From Candidatus Thorarchaeota archaeon (GTDB lineage: Archaea > Asgardarchaeota > Thorarchaeia > Thorarchaeales > Thorarchaeaceae), in NCBI GenBank assembly GCA_029858305.1, contig JAOUFI010000010.1:1-53155 (forward strand): a DNA stretch of 53,155 nt, read 5' to 3'. The notes under the pieces were generated by a model, which was not told the DNA's origin, made no database searches, and saw only the letters and a program-made list of their open reading frames with translations. Made by a program: the position numbers and the translations under genes. Each line of letters begins with the position of its first letter. The stretch's first letter is position 1. Below, in pieces: positions 1-7,394 of this stretch.

Positions 1-62
1 GTTTTTCCATGGTCGATATGGCCCATTAGACCAACATGAACAGGAATTAGTGAGTCCATCAT
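1..62 (-). CDS. SelB/EFSec-like translation GTPase, N-terminus only
   Basis: Only the first 20 codons are inside the window; the gene runs off the left edge. The reverse strand reads M-M-D-S-L-I-P followed by a beta strand and the P-loop GHIDHGK, which is the G1 motif of translation-factor GTPases. The Ile-Asp-His form of the loop resembles archaeal SelB (the selenocysteine-tRNA elongation factor) more than EF-1A or aIF2-gamma, which usually have GHVDHGK. Two adjacent ATG codons (62 and 59) could start it. It is divergent from the pilin-like gene, with about 100 bases between them. GTPase identity is well supported by the motif; the SelB assignment is an inference from few residues. Confidence 0.6.
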   Translation of the reverse strand, partial: MMDSLIPVHVGLMGHIDHGK

Positions 63-160
63 ATCTCTCTGCAAATCATTGCGAGAAGAGAACATAAAAC
101 CTTGGTCACTTCCCATTAGAATTAGAGTAGTTTATGTGGCGGATTGCAGGAGTGATAGAT

Positions 161-571
161 ATGGTGTCTAGGTCTCTTGAGAAGATGATGTTGATAGCAG
201 TTGGGCTTTCAACTGCAGTCATTATTGGCGTTCCTGTTCTGCTCTATGCCATCAACACAATGACCTATTCTACGCATCTTCAAGATGCACAGAGTGCCGC
301 AGAGGCGATTTTCACAGCTACTAATAGGATAGATAGTGGTGAACTCCAGAACTTGACTATCCAAATCCATATTCCAACGGGAGTCACAATGACAGTGAAT
401 GGAAATGTACTAACGATTACCGTGCTTATAGATGGTCAACAGACAGGATGGTCTGAGAGCTATGACCATCAACTATCAATTAGTCCTCCCACCGAGTCAG
501 GCAATTACAACATGATATTTACTCTGGTTTCCAATGTGATTCAAATTACGCACTCGTGGATTTCGCTTTAG
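161..571 (+). CDS. small exported pilin-like protein
   Basis: About 136 residues. A short polar/basic N-terminus (M-V-S-R-S-L-E-K) is followed by one hydrophobic segment of roughly 22 residues, then a Thr/Ile/Val-rich, apparently beta-rich exterior domain. This is the layout of archaeal type IV pilin-like or other single-anchor surface proteins, but no clear class III signal peptidase site is visible. I chose the ATG at 161 because GGAG lies 8 bases upstream; an in-frame ATG at 134 would add nine residues. The family is not recognised. The gene stands alone between a divergent GTPase gene and the polyferredoxin gene, which starts about 100 bases later. Confidence 0.55.
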   Translation: MVSRSLEKMMLIAVGLSTAVIIGVPVLLYAINTMTYSTHLQDAQSAAEAIFTATNRIDSGELQNLTIQIHIPTGVTMTVNGNVLTITVLIDGQQTGWSESYDHQLSISPPTESGNYNMIFTLVSNVIQITHSWISL

Positions 572-676
572 TCACCCATTATTCACGAACTACAATGTCG
601 CTTTCAATTCAGCATAACGTTTTTAATCAGGGCACAAGTTGTCGCCGATAACTGCACCTAGGCGAGGAATGAATCC

Positions 677-1735
677 ATGGCTGAAGACGCCGAGAGGCTA
701 GAAGAAACGGGCGAGGAAGAGGAACTTCCTGAGTCAGTAGAAACGGTTGAAAAACCGGATATTAGTGAGAAGAAGGAAAGGAAGCCCAGAAGTAATCCGC
801 TCGGAATGATCTTCAATCTCCGAATGCTTCGTAGGGTTGTTCAGATAGTCTTTCTCCTAGGTATCAATGCCTACATATTCACAGCATGGTTTGGTGCAGA
901 GTATATCACGGCTTTCTGGACATCTATCAGGGATATTTTCCCCAGCATCCCAATCCTTTCTCCGTTGGAGGCTCCATTTGCAGTTATCTCAGGTTCGTTT
1001 GATACAATGCAAAGAACCTTCACATCAGGATTCTTCCCATTCTTCACAATTGGTTCGATGATTATAATCCTGATTTTTGTTGGTAGAGCGCCTTGTGGAT
1101 GGATCTGTCCATTAGGGACTATTCAGGACTTTGTAACATTGCCAAAACGAACAAAGGTCCGACCAGCACCAGGAACCGAGATTGAGCTAAGAAAATTCAA
1201 GTTCTACATTTTTGTTATTACAGCAGGACTTGCGGTCTGGCTGGGAGTCAGTGTGACGATGGGTAGTGAGGCAACACTTGAGGCAATTCTTGGTATATTC
1301 GCAACTGATGCCTTTGCACCTCTAAATCCAGCATACATTCTGTTCAAGATATTGCCTGATCTTCAGAGTGCCGGTCTTTGGCCAACTAGTATAGGCACAC
1401 TTTGGTACATCACTCAATGGGGTTTTGCACTTTTGCAACTAGCCTTCGTGATCTTTGTGTTCTTTCTTTCCATATGGGTGCCAAGATGGTTCTGTAGATG
1501 GCTTTGTCCAGCGGGATGGTTGTACAGTGTCTTTTCAAGAGAGGCATTAATTGGAATTGGCAGAAATCCAGCACGTTGCACTCCCGATACATGCAATGTC
1601 TGCGAAGTAGTCTGTCCAATGAATATTCGAATCAGGAAATATCCATACCAACATATGCATAGTCCAGATTGTATCATGTGCTTAGATTGCAAGAGTCATT
1701 GCCCGAACGATGCAATAATAATTCGATTCTCATAG
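677..1735 (+). CDS. NapH/NosR-like membrane polyferredoxin
   Basis: Integral membrane iron-sulfur protein of 352 residues. After an acidic/basic soluble N-terminus (about 50 residues) come about four membrane segments (near 55-75, 112-130, 178-195 and 240-270). Two CxxxCP motifs sit at membrane borders: CGWICP near residue 139 and CRWLCP near residue 273, typical of the NapH/MauN/CcoG group. The C-terminus carries two 4Fe-4S clusters (Cys-rich stretches near 302-315 and 331-345). Proteins of this family pass electrons between the quinone pool or membrane carriers and soluble redox enzymes. The next gene, convergent on the other strand, is a ModE-like regulator, which hints at a link to a molybdenum enzyme. 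The donor and acceptor are unknown. Confidence 0.8.
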   Translation: MAEDAERLEETGEEEELPESVETVEKPDISEKKERKPRSNPLGMIFNLRMLRRVVQIVFLLGINAYIFTAWFGAEYITAFWTSIRDIFPSIPILSPLEAPFAVISGSFDTMQRTFTSGFFPFFTIGSMIIILIFVGRAPCGWICPLGTIQDFVTLPKRTKVRPAPGTEIELRKFKFYIFVITAGLAVWLGVSVTMGSEATLEAILGIFATDAFAPLNPAYILFKILPDLQSAGLWPTSIGTLWYITQWGFALLQLAFVIFVFFLSIWVPRWFCRWLCPAGWLYSVFSREALIGIGRNPARCTPDTCNVCEVVCPMNIRIRKYPYQHMHSPDCIMCLDCKSHCPNDAIIIRFS

Positions 1736-2134
1736 ATTGAGTGAACCAGTCTTATTCAAGACATCCTCAAAAGCTTCGCGTAGTTCAGAATAGGCTTTTA
1801 TAAACTTCAATCCCTGTTCAGTCACTCTGGCACCACCCCCGCCTACTTTTCCACCCTTGTAGGTTTCTATGAGCCGAGTGCCTAGCTTCTTCTCGATTTT
1901 TCTGATTACGCCCCAAGCATAGCGATATGACATATGGAGCTTTTCCGCGCCCTTAGTCAATGTACCCTCTTCAAGGACAGCAATTAGAATTGCACATGCC
2001 CCAGGACCAAAAATATACTCACCGTCTATTTCAAACCATAATTTGTAATTTGGCTTCAGACCATATTCAGTACCTTTCTTTGTGGGCATTTCACCACACT
2101 CCAGCCAAGTCACAATTTCTGTCTTTATGGCCAA
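1730..2134 (-). CDS. ModE-like winged-helix transcription regulator
   Basis: 134 residues matching the N-terminal DNA-binding domain of ModE (LysR-type winged helix): G-T-L-T-K-G-A-E-K-L-H-M-S-Y-R-Y-A-W followed by the wing with K-V-G-G-G-G-A-R-V-T. There is no C-terminal molbindin (TOBE) domain, so it may respond to metal through a partner or not at all. In the family these proteins control molybdate transport and Mo-enzyme genes. Its stop overlaps the end of the convergent polyferredoxin gene by a few bases. MobA, a Mo-cofactor enzyme, lies at 21.5 kb. Confidence 0.8.
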   Translation of the reverse strand: MAIKTEIVTWLECGEMPTKKGTEYGLKPNYKLWFEIDGEYIFGPGACAILIAVLEEGTLTKGAEKLHMSYRYAWGVIRKIEKKLGTRLIETYKGGKVGGGGARVTEQGLKFIKAYSELREAFEDVLNKTGSLNL

Positions 2135-2144
2135 AGATGTTGAT

Positions 2145-2429
2145 TTAATGACCCCAGCGGAGTCGCTCGGGTTTTGTTTCTTTCTTGAACGCCTTCTTCA
2201 CTATTTTCCAGTGATCCGCGCAAACATAGATTTTTCTTGCTCGAGCATCCTTTACCTTAAGACCTGAGTTGGTAATGCTTTCCATGATTCTCACAGTTGC
2301 AAATGATCGCTTCGATTCCTTTCTGCAACCGACAATACTGCATTCCTTTGTAGACGACACCTGAGACACTTCGATAGTCAACGAGTAGTGAGACAATATA
2401 ACGCTAACGCAGGTGTCATTCGTGGTCAT
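2145..2429 (-). CDS. small Cys-containing protein of unknown function
   Basis: About 94 residues from the ATG at 2429, which overlaps the end of the upstream AIR-synthase-like gene by 14 bases; an earlier ATG at 2465 would lengthen the overlap. A CSIVGC pair and a later C-A-D-H pair could bind one zinc ion (C-x4-C, then C-x2-H), separated by a basic segment. The C-terminus is Lys/Arg-rich, compatible with nucleic-acid binding. I do not recognise the family. It ends 10 bases before the ModE-like gene on the same strand, so it probably belongs to one transcript with the genes at 2.4-3.4 kb and 1.7-2.1 kb. Confidence 0.6.
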   Translation of the reverse strand: MTTNDTCVSVILSHYSLTIEVSQVSSTKECSIVGCRKESKRSFATVRIMESITNSGLKVKDARARKIYVCADHWKIVKKAFKKETKPERLRWGH

Positions 2430-3408
2430 TCTTTGGAGTGAGCACAGGTCCTTTAGTAAAATCAAAGACTATGCGTTCCTCTCCATCAAGAGCTAGCTTG
2501 ATTTCTTTTGAATTATCAACAGCTCCAATTATACATGGGAACAGAGAATGATCTCTGGCTACATGTTCTAGCTTCGAGTAATTCTCTTTTGATGTAGCGA
2601 CCAGAAAACCTAGAGAGATGTACATTCTGAGCCAGTCCTCTAACGGGATTTCTGATGGTCTTGACTTTTCGACCTCATCCAAGAAGAGAATACCACCCAT
2701 CCCAGAGTACTCCAGCATCATGACGGCGGTTCCAACAATACCAGCCACAGACACATCTTTTGATGCTGTGAGAAGGTGCTGTTCAGCAAGAATGTTCATG
2801 ACTGACAATCGTTGTACAATCTCATCAGAGGGGCGGTCAGTTACCGAGTCCCAACCAAGAGTGTAATGTGCACCTCTCTGACCTTCTGGATCAAAAAGAA
2901 GGACAAGAATATTGTTAGCCAGAGCCCCGCCAGCAGTGAGCAGGTCATCTTTCTGTACAGTACCTGTAGCAGATCCTACAACATAAGTCGATGATGAACG
3001 AGGATTGGTATGCCCTCGCACAATAGGAATCTTGAAAGTATGTGAGCCAGCTATCAGTCCATCGAGCATTGCGCTTCCAATCTCAGGGTCAGAGTAGGAT
3101 AATGCAACCGCAAAGGAAGTTGGAGTGCCACCAGCTGCATAGATATCCATGATATTTGCAAGTACTGCATTAAATCCGGCAGCTCTAGGGTGAAGAAGAC
3201 ATAAGTCCTCCACGATAGCGTCTGTTGTAAGAAGGACAACGTCATTAGAATTTGTCAAGATAGCAGCAGAATCCTCTCCAAGACTATGGGGTGTATCTCC
3301 CTTGAAGGAACTCATTCGTAACTTGTCAATAATAGATGGAAGAACAAACTTGCGCGAGATACCATCAAAGTTGAGTAGTAAATCAATAATGTCATCAAGG
3401 CGTGTCAA
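2416..3408 (-). CDS. AIR synthase-related (PurM/ThiL/HypE-like) protein
   Basis: 330 residues with the two-domain AIR-synthase fold. The N-terminal ATP-binding signature is P-H-S-L-G-E-D-S-A-A-I near residues 40-50, followed by V-V-L-L-T-T-D-A-I-V-E-D and a Gly-rich A-A-G-G-T-P-T-S-F-A-V segment. The overall pattern resembles the stand-alone AIR-synthase-like proteins that include methanogenesis marker 2, relatives of ThiL, SelD and HypE that bind ATP and activate carboxylate or phosphorylated substrates. The substrate here is unknown. It is followed immediately by a small overlapping gene. Confidence 0.75.
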   Translation of the reverse strand: MTRLDDIIDLLLNFDGISRKFVLPSIIDKLRMSSFKGDTPHSLGEDSAAILTNSNDVVLLTTDAIVEDLCLLHPRAAGFNAVLANIMDIYAAGGTPTSFAVALSYSDPEIGSAMLDGLIAGSHTFKIPIVRGHTNPRSSSTYVVGSATGTVQKDDLLTAGGALANNILVLLFDPEGQRGAHYTLGWDSVTDRPSDEIVQRLSVMNILAEQHLLTASKDVSVAGIVGTAVMMLEYSGMGGILFLDEVEKSRPSEIPLEDWLRMYISLGFLVATSKENYSKLEHVARDHSLFPCIIGAVDNSKEIKLALDGEERIVFDFTKGPVLTPKNDHE

Positions 3409-3438
3409 GGGAAGTCACTCCGTGTGCATCCCTTTCCT

Positions 3439-3564
3439 CTAAGGCCAAGTCAGAAAATCAATTGCGAAAGCCATTTGTCCTAACAAAATGCCAATACCAA
3501 GAAATGTTATTCCAATCATGAAGTAGATGAGCGCTCTCATCTCGGGACGGATTTCTTCGAACAC
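3439..3564 (-). CDS. 41-residue single-span membrane microprotein
   Basis: Starts at GTG (3564) with a good Shine-Dalgarno sequence (AAGGTGA, about 6 bases upstream) and encodes M-F-E-E-I-R-P-E-M-R-A-L followed by one hydrophobic helix rich in Ile, Leu, Gly and Phe, ending L-T-W-P and a stop. The short acidic/basic cytosolic head plus one span is the usual layout of small membrane regulators. A 64-codon frame overlaps it (3458-3652), but that frame encodes no convincing protein across this stretch. It lies between the AIR-synthase-like gene and a Cys-rich gene, all on the same strand. No family is recognised. Confidence 0.55.
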   Translation of the reverse strand: MFEEIRPEMRALIYFMIGITFLGIGILLGQMAFAIDFLTWP

Positions 3565-3648
3565 TACGATTCACCTTCGCGTAACTACGAGGGACTTTGT
3601 GTTGCTTATAGACATTACGGGCCAAAGACGAATTATCGTCTTTGGACT

Positions 3649-3990
3649 TCATACTTTGTTTCTTAGTTTCTTTGCAATATCCTTCGGAATAGCGTCGGGG
3701 TATTCGTCATCAGGACCCATATCAATCACTGGGCTTACCTTTTGTGCTGGAGGTTTGCATTTTCCATCATCTGTCATTCTGCGTTCTACGCACTTAGAGA
3801 ACTGGCACCATGCACCGTCACATTCCTCATCGATCCATGTGCACCATACCGTTTTCTTATTCCCTTTCTGTATAATCTTAAAGGCGAGAGGCCTTTTCTC
3901 ACATTTAAAGTTCTTACAGAGTGCATTGCATTCCACATAACTTGTTGCCATAACAATTCGCTCCAAGATCATGTTTCTTTGATATTTCAT
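3649..3990 (-). CDS. Cys-rich small protein
   Basis: 113 residues with about eight cysteines: C-N-A-L-C-K-N-F-K-C, then W-C-T-W-I-D-E-E-C-D-G-A-W-C and S-K-C. These could form a metal site or disulfides. The ATG at 3990 shares ATGA with the stop of the upstream zinc-ribbon/coiled-coil gene, so the two are translationally coupled. Inner ATGs give shorter versions. There is no signal peptide. The C-terminal third is acidic and proline-containing. Function unknown; coupling suggests it works with the neighbouring coiled-coil protein. Confidence 0.65.
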   Translation of the reverse strand: MKYQRNMILERIVMATSYVECNALCKNFKCEKRPLAFKIIQKGNKKTVWCTWIDEECDGAWCQFSKCVERRMTDDGKCKPPAQKVSPVIDMGPDDEYPDAIPKDIAKKLRNKV

Positions 3991-4799
3991 CTTTTCTTAG
4001 TCAGTTCTAATAGTTCATCTAGCCTTTCTTGGCCGCCTTCAATAATACGAATTCCGCGTTCCATCCTTGCCTTTGAAGATTCATACTTTTCTCTCGAGAT
4101 GTCACCGATCTTGAATTTGGCATCAAGTCGATTCATATCTTTCCGAAGAGCCTTCAAAGTATTCTTGATCCCTTTAGACCACTTTTGGCCTATCTTGATG
4201 GCGTCCTTGAGACTTGTCCGGAGTTCCTTGATAGTCTGAAGTATTTCTTTTCGTTGCTCCTCATACACATCTTTGTCAAGGGTTCCTGCAATTCCTTCAA
4301 GCTTTGATAACCGTGCTTCGTTCTTATCAAGGGCTTCCAAGATAGTCTCGAGAGCAAGTTTTTCTTTCACTGAGGTCAGTTCCCGTCGCCGTTGCTTGGC
4401 TCGTTCAAATTCCTCACGGAGAACTTCTGTACGTGCTGTTAATATCGCTTTGTCAGCCTGTCGGAGCTGCAGAGCCTGACGAGTTGCTTTGGTCTGTTCG
4501 ATGATTCGATCCAACTCATCATCAAGTACAACAAGTTCAGCACCGGACAGAAGAACAACAGCAGCATCAAAGGGCATGTCCTGAATCACCACATCAAAGT
4601 GAGGAAGTGATATCGGTTCAGAAGGAGTGTCCTCCTTGGGGATTTCTACAACCTCGGTGGTGTGATTTGCGGGGAGGTCCTCCGACTCGGGTACGTTTCT
4701 AGAGTCTCCGGGATGGAGTTCTTTTCCGCAGAGGTTGCAGTATTTCCCATCAGGAACTTCATGACCACAAAATGGACATTCAATAAGTGGTTTTGGCAT
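3987..4799 (-). CDS. zinc-ribbon and coiled-coil protein
   Basis: 270 residues. Residues 8-24 form a zinc ribbon (C-P-F-C and C-N-L-C-G). A proline/acidic linker follows to about residue 70, then a hydrophobic beta-rich stretch (F-D-V-V-I-Q-D-M-P) near 70-95, and from about residue 95 to the end a long charged alpha-helical region with heptad-like spacing, consistent with a coiled coil. I do not recognise the family. A cytosolic scaffold or nucleic-acid-associated protein is a guess. It is coupled by ATGA overlap to the Cys-rich gene downstream. Confidence 0.7.
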   Translation of the reverse strand: MPKPLIECPFCGHEVPDGKYCNLCGKELHPGDSRNVPESEDLPANHTTEVVEIPKEDTPSEPISLPHFDVVIQDMPFDAAVVLLSGAELVVLDDELDRIIEQTKATRQALQLRQADKAILTARTEVLREEFERAKQRRRELTSVKEKLALETILEALDKNEARLSKLEGIAGTLDKDVYEEQRKEILQTIKELRTSLKDAIKIGQKWSKGIKNTLKALRKDMNRLDAKFKIGDISREKYESSKARMERGIRIIEGGQERLDELLELTKKR

Positions 4800-4858
4800 T
4801 CTCCTTTTCCGTCCACATCATCAATCGGCCCACAACAGACTTCAAATCAATCGACAAT

Positions 4859-5176
4859 CTACTTTAACGTGCCTAAGCGGCTTGCTACCTCGTCGAGTTG
4901 TGCCTTAGTTGTGACGATGGTATCTGCCCCATAAGTAGGCAATACCTTCAGCTCTTCCACTAGTAGGGCAATTGCTTTGATTGGGTCGATTTCCTTCTTG
5001 TCTAAGGATCCATCGGGAAACGTGAGCGATGCTTCAACCCACTTAGCCTTAGTGTCATCAGATGGGTAGAGACAGTAAATGTAGTCTTCGTTGCTGCAGA
5101 TAAATGAGGGAGTGTTCTCCCAGGCTTCTGCTAACAGCACACCAAAAGCCTTTGCGTTTTCAGCTTTGTTAGCCAT
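4859..5176 (-). CDS. small hypothetical protein
   Basis: 105 residues, acidic, no membrane segment or signal. The pattern (A-K-A-F-G-V-L-L-A-E-A-W near the start, then E-A-S-L-T-F-P-D-G-S and a C-terminal amphipathic helix) looks like a compact alpha/beta domain. No motif identifies a function. It lies between endA and the zinc-ribbon/coiled-coil gene on the same strand with gaps of about 60-80 bases, so co-transcription is possible. Confidence 0.65.
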   Translation of the reverse strand: MANKAENAKAFGVLLAEAWENTPSFICSNEDYIYCLYPSDDTKAKWVEASLTFPDGSLDKKEIDPIKAIALLVEELKVLPTYGADTIVTTKAQLDEVASRLGTLK

Positions 5177-5258
5177 TAGGATTCATCCTCGGGGCTAGAT
5201 GTTATATCATTGTCCATGCCTGCGAACTTATTTGTTTTGCTCATGGATAGTTGAAGAC

Positions 5259-5825
5259 CTACGGGCGGTGCCAGATGAATGAATAATGCGCGATTTCTCC
5301 ATTTGCCTTTACTGTTGCTATGATGAATCTCTTCCTCACACTGGTCGCTAGACGGCCTGCACGGACAATATCCAAAGGTACAACTCCTTTCTTCTGTGGA
5401 ATTACATGCACTAAAAAGGGTGCATGATCGAGTCCGGGACCTTTCTCATAGACCGCAAAATCTGTCCCAAATTTCAAACCGGGACGCACAATGTACCCAC
5501 GTTCTCGTAGCTGTGCATAGACCAAGAATTGATCCTTGAAATCCTCAGACCGCTCAAGGCCGAGGGTTACAATCTCATCCAAACTCAGTACATGGTCATC
5601 TCTTGTGTCTAGTATGTGTAGTCTCTTTTCACGAGTCAGATACGCGCTTTCGAGGAGTGAGAGCTCGAGAGGCTTATCAAAGACAGAGGACTTGGGTTTT
5701 CGAATACCAACAGGCTGGCCAAAGTAGCCTTGTTCATATAGGTACATGCCATCGGTTGAATCCCATACAATTGCTCGATCACCGACCAATCTCGCGATCG
5801 CAATCCTCTGGGCGTCTTTTGTCAA
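5259..5825 (-). CDS. endA: tRNA-splicing endonuclease EndA
   Basis: 188 residues, the length of the single-domain homotetrameric (alpha4) archaeal enzymes. It cuts pre-tRNA introns at bulge-helix-bulge motifs, leaving 2',3'-cyclic phosphate ends. The catalytic triad can be placed by motif: Tyr126 in G-T-D-F-A-V-Y, His134 in D-H-A-P-F-L-V-H-V and Lys165 in V-R-K-R-F-I-I-A. The N-terminal half carries the structural domain. Relevance within the window: tRNA-Ser(GGA) at 52 kb contains one, probably two, introns that this enzyme would have to remove. Neighbouring genes give no further hint. Confidence 0.93.
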   Translation of the reverse strand: MTKDAQRIAIARLVGDRAIVWDSTDGMYLYEQGYFGQPVGIRKPKSSVFDKPLELSLLESAYLTREKRLHILDTRDDHVLSLDEIVTLGLERSEDFKDQFLVYAQLRERGYIVRPGLKFGTDFAVYEKGPGLDHAPFLVHVIPQKKGVVPLDIVRAGRLATSVRKRFIIATVKANGEIAHYSFIWHRP

Positions 5826-5844
5826 TTCATAGCACCAGCTAGTA

Positions 5845-6516
5845 TCACATGTTCAATGTGAGAGAGAGAGTTCTAATTGTGATTGCAGCGTCCTCGCCGA
5901 AGTTAGCAATATCTTCCATCATGTTGATGAAATCGCGGAACCTTAAGAGAATTGCAAGTGGTATGCTCGCAGGGTAGAGAAGCGTGACAATTTCTCGTTG
6001 AACTACATCCACCTGTTTCTCAAGCTTACAGATATCATCCGCTCGTTTCATTGACTCATCCATATTGATGGACAAGAAGCGTACAGCCTCCCTCTGTTGT
6101 GTGATCTCCTCAATCACAAGCTCACTCATCTTGGCTATTTTCTCTTTCAACTCGCCTTCAGGATTCCAAGATCCCGCAATAGCAGCTAAATGATACATAC
6201 ACCACTCCGCACCGTCAGTTAATTTGTCATTATAATGTACGAGTCGGAGAAGATCCTCACGTTGCATCAGAGTGTTTGCTTTTGCAAGTTCAATAAGGAT
6301 TGTATGTTTTAAGTCGTCGCCTTTCTCTTCAAGATTTGCGATAGTTCTCAGGTCTTCTGCTGTAATGTTGCTCTTTCCTGCTAGCCAGTCATTTACAGCA
6401 TTATTTACCATTTTACTAGCAGATAGTGCAGCTCTGAAATGTTCTTCTAACATCTGAGTGATATTGCTTAATTCTGAGTTAAGGAATCTGTCATTATCCA
6501 ACACCATGATGCTCAC
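5845..6516 (-). CDS. PhoU-like (DUF47) protein
   Basis: 223 residues, all alpha-helical, with the repeated acidic signature of the DUF47/PhoU group: E-E-K-G-D-D-L-K-H near residue 68 and K-R-A-D-D-I-C-K-L-E-K-Q-V-D near 157, both likely metal-binding E/D faces, and D-I-A-N-F-G-E-D-A-A near the end. Such proteins usually regulate inorganic phosphate transporters (Pit), which are not visible here. It is divergent from uppP, which releases phosphate from a lipid carrier, with only about 75 bases between the two starts; shared regulation is possible but unproven. Confidence 0.8.
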   Translation of the reverse strand: MSIMVLDNDRFLNSELSNITQMLEEHFRAALSASKMVNNAVNDWLAGKSNITAEDLRTIANLEEKGDDLKHTILIELAKANTLMQREDLLRLVHYNDKLTDGAEWCMYHLAAIAGSWNPEGELKEKIAKMSELVIEEITQQREAVRFLSINMDESMKRADDICKLEKQVDVVQREIVTLLYPASIPLAILLRFRDFINMMEDIANFGEDAAITIRTLSLTLNM

Positions 6517-6590
6517 CCACTTCAGCTGCTGTCGGTTGGAGTATCTTTTTAATTCTTATGGACATCGCCTTTAAAGGCGGAAGTGATACT

Positions 6591-7394
6591 TTGGAACTCT
6601 GGCAGATACTAGTAGCAGTCCTACAGGGCCTCGTTGAATGGCTCCCTATCAGTAGTGAAGGGCAGGTTGTCTTCTTCATCTATAACTTTACATCCATAAG
6701 CCAAGACCAAGTCCTACCCCTTGTGGTATGGCTTCACTTGGGTACAGCGCTCGCGGTGATCGTGCGGTATCCAAGAATTATTCTCGACATCATCTCTCTA
6801 AAGGACAAAAAACTGACACGCCTGTTGTTCATCGCTACAATTGCTACTGCCATCACTGCGATACCTCTGTACATCCTTCTGGAGAACAGCATTGAGATTT
6901 TCCAGGGAGAGATACTTAACGTACTCGTTGGATCCTTGCTCATAGTAACCGCTCTTGCACTCTATCTGCCTAGCCATAAGGACAGCGGGACACAGACTGT
7001 CGAGGTGAAAGAACCGACGGACCGCGAAGCCCTCCTAACTGGGCTGGTTCAAGGTTCGTCCGTCTTACCCGGACTGAGCCGCTCAGGTGTCACAGTATCC
7101 GCGCTCCTCATGCAGAAGATTGACAGGGAAACTGCACTGAGATTTAGTTTTTTGATGAGCGTTCCTGCAGTTCTTGGAATTCTATTATTAAATCTCTTGA
7201 CAGGAAGCGGTATTCCAGCTAGCATGAGTACGCTCGACCTGATAATCGTTGAGGCCATTGTCTTTATCGTGGGTCTTGGCTCCATGGAGTTTCTACTACG
7301 TGTAGCAAGGAGAGTCAATTTCTGGAAGCTCTGCCTTCTCCTTGGACTAGTCGCCATAGTATTCGGAATTCCAGCCTTCTTCGCAATAAGCTAA
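6591..7394 (+). CDS. uppP: undecaprenyl/polyprenyl-diphosphatase UppP (BacA family)
   Basis: Membrane phosphatase that recycles polyprenyl diphosphate carrier lipids to the monophosphate; in archaea the likely substrate is a dolichyl-type carrier used for glycosylation. About 267 residues and eight hydrophobic segments, the normal family length. Catalytic signatures: V-E-W-L-P-I-S-S-E-G-Q near the N-terminus (the E-x3-P-x-S-S motif) and L-P-G-L-S-R-S-G in the middle. I prefer the TTG start at 6591, because GGAAGTGAT lies just upstream and the protein then begins L-E-L-W-Q-I-L as in the family; an ATG at 6558 would add 11 residues and overlap that ribosome-binding site. Confidence 0.9.
   Translation: MELWQILVAVLQGLVEWLPISSEGQVVFFIYNFTSISQDQVLPLVVWLHLGTALAVIVRYPRIILDIISLKDKKLTRLLFIATIATAITAIPLYILLENSIEIFQGEILNVLVGSLLIVTALALYLPSHKDSGTQTVEVKEPTDREALLTGLVQGSSVLPGLSRSGVTVSALLMQKIDRETALRFSFLMSVPAVLGILLLNLLTGSGIPASMSTLDLIIVEAIVFIVGLGSMEFLLRVARRVNFWKLCLLLGLVAIVFGIPAFFAIS

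Noticed and set aside
3458..3652. 64-codon frame on the minus strand
   Set aside because: Its ATG overlaps the upstream stop, but the frame has no protein-like pattern across the stretch where the 41-residue membrane protein with a good SD lies in another frame.
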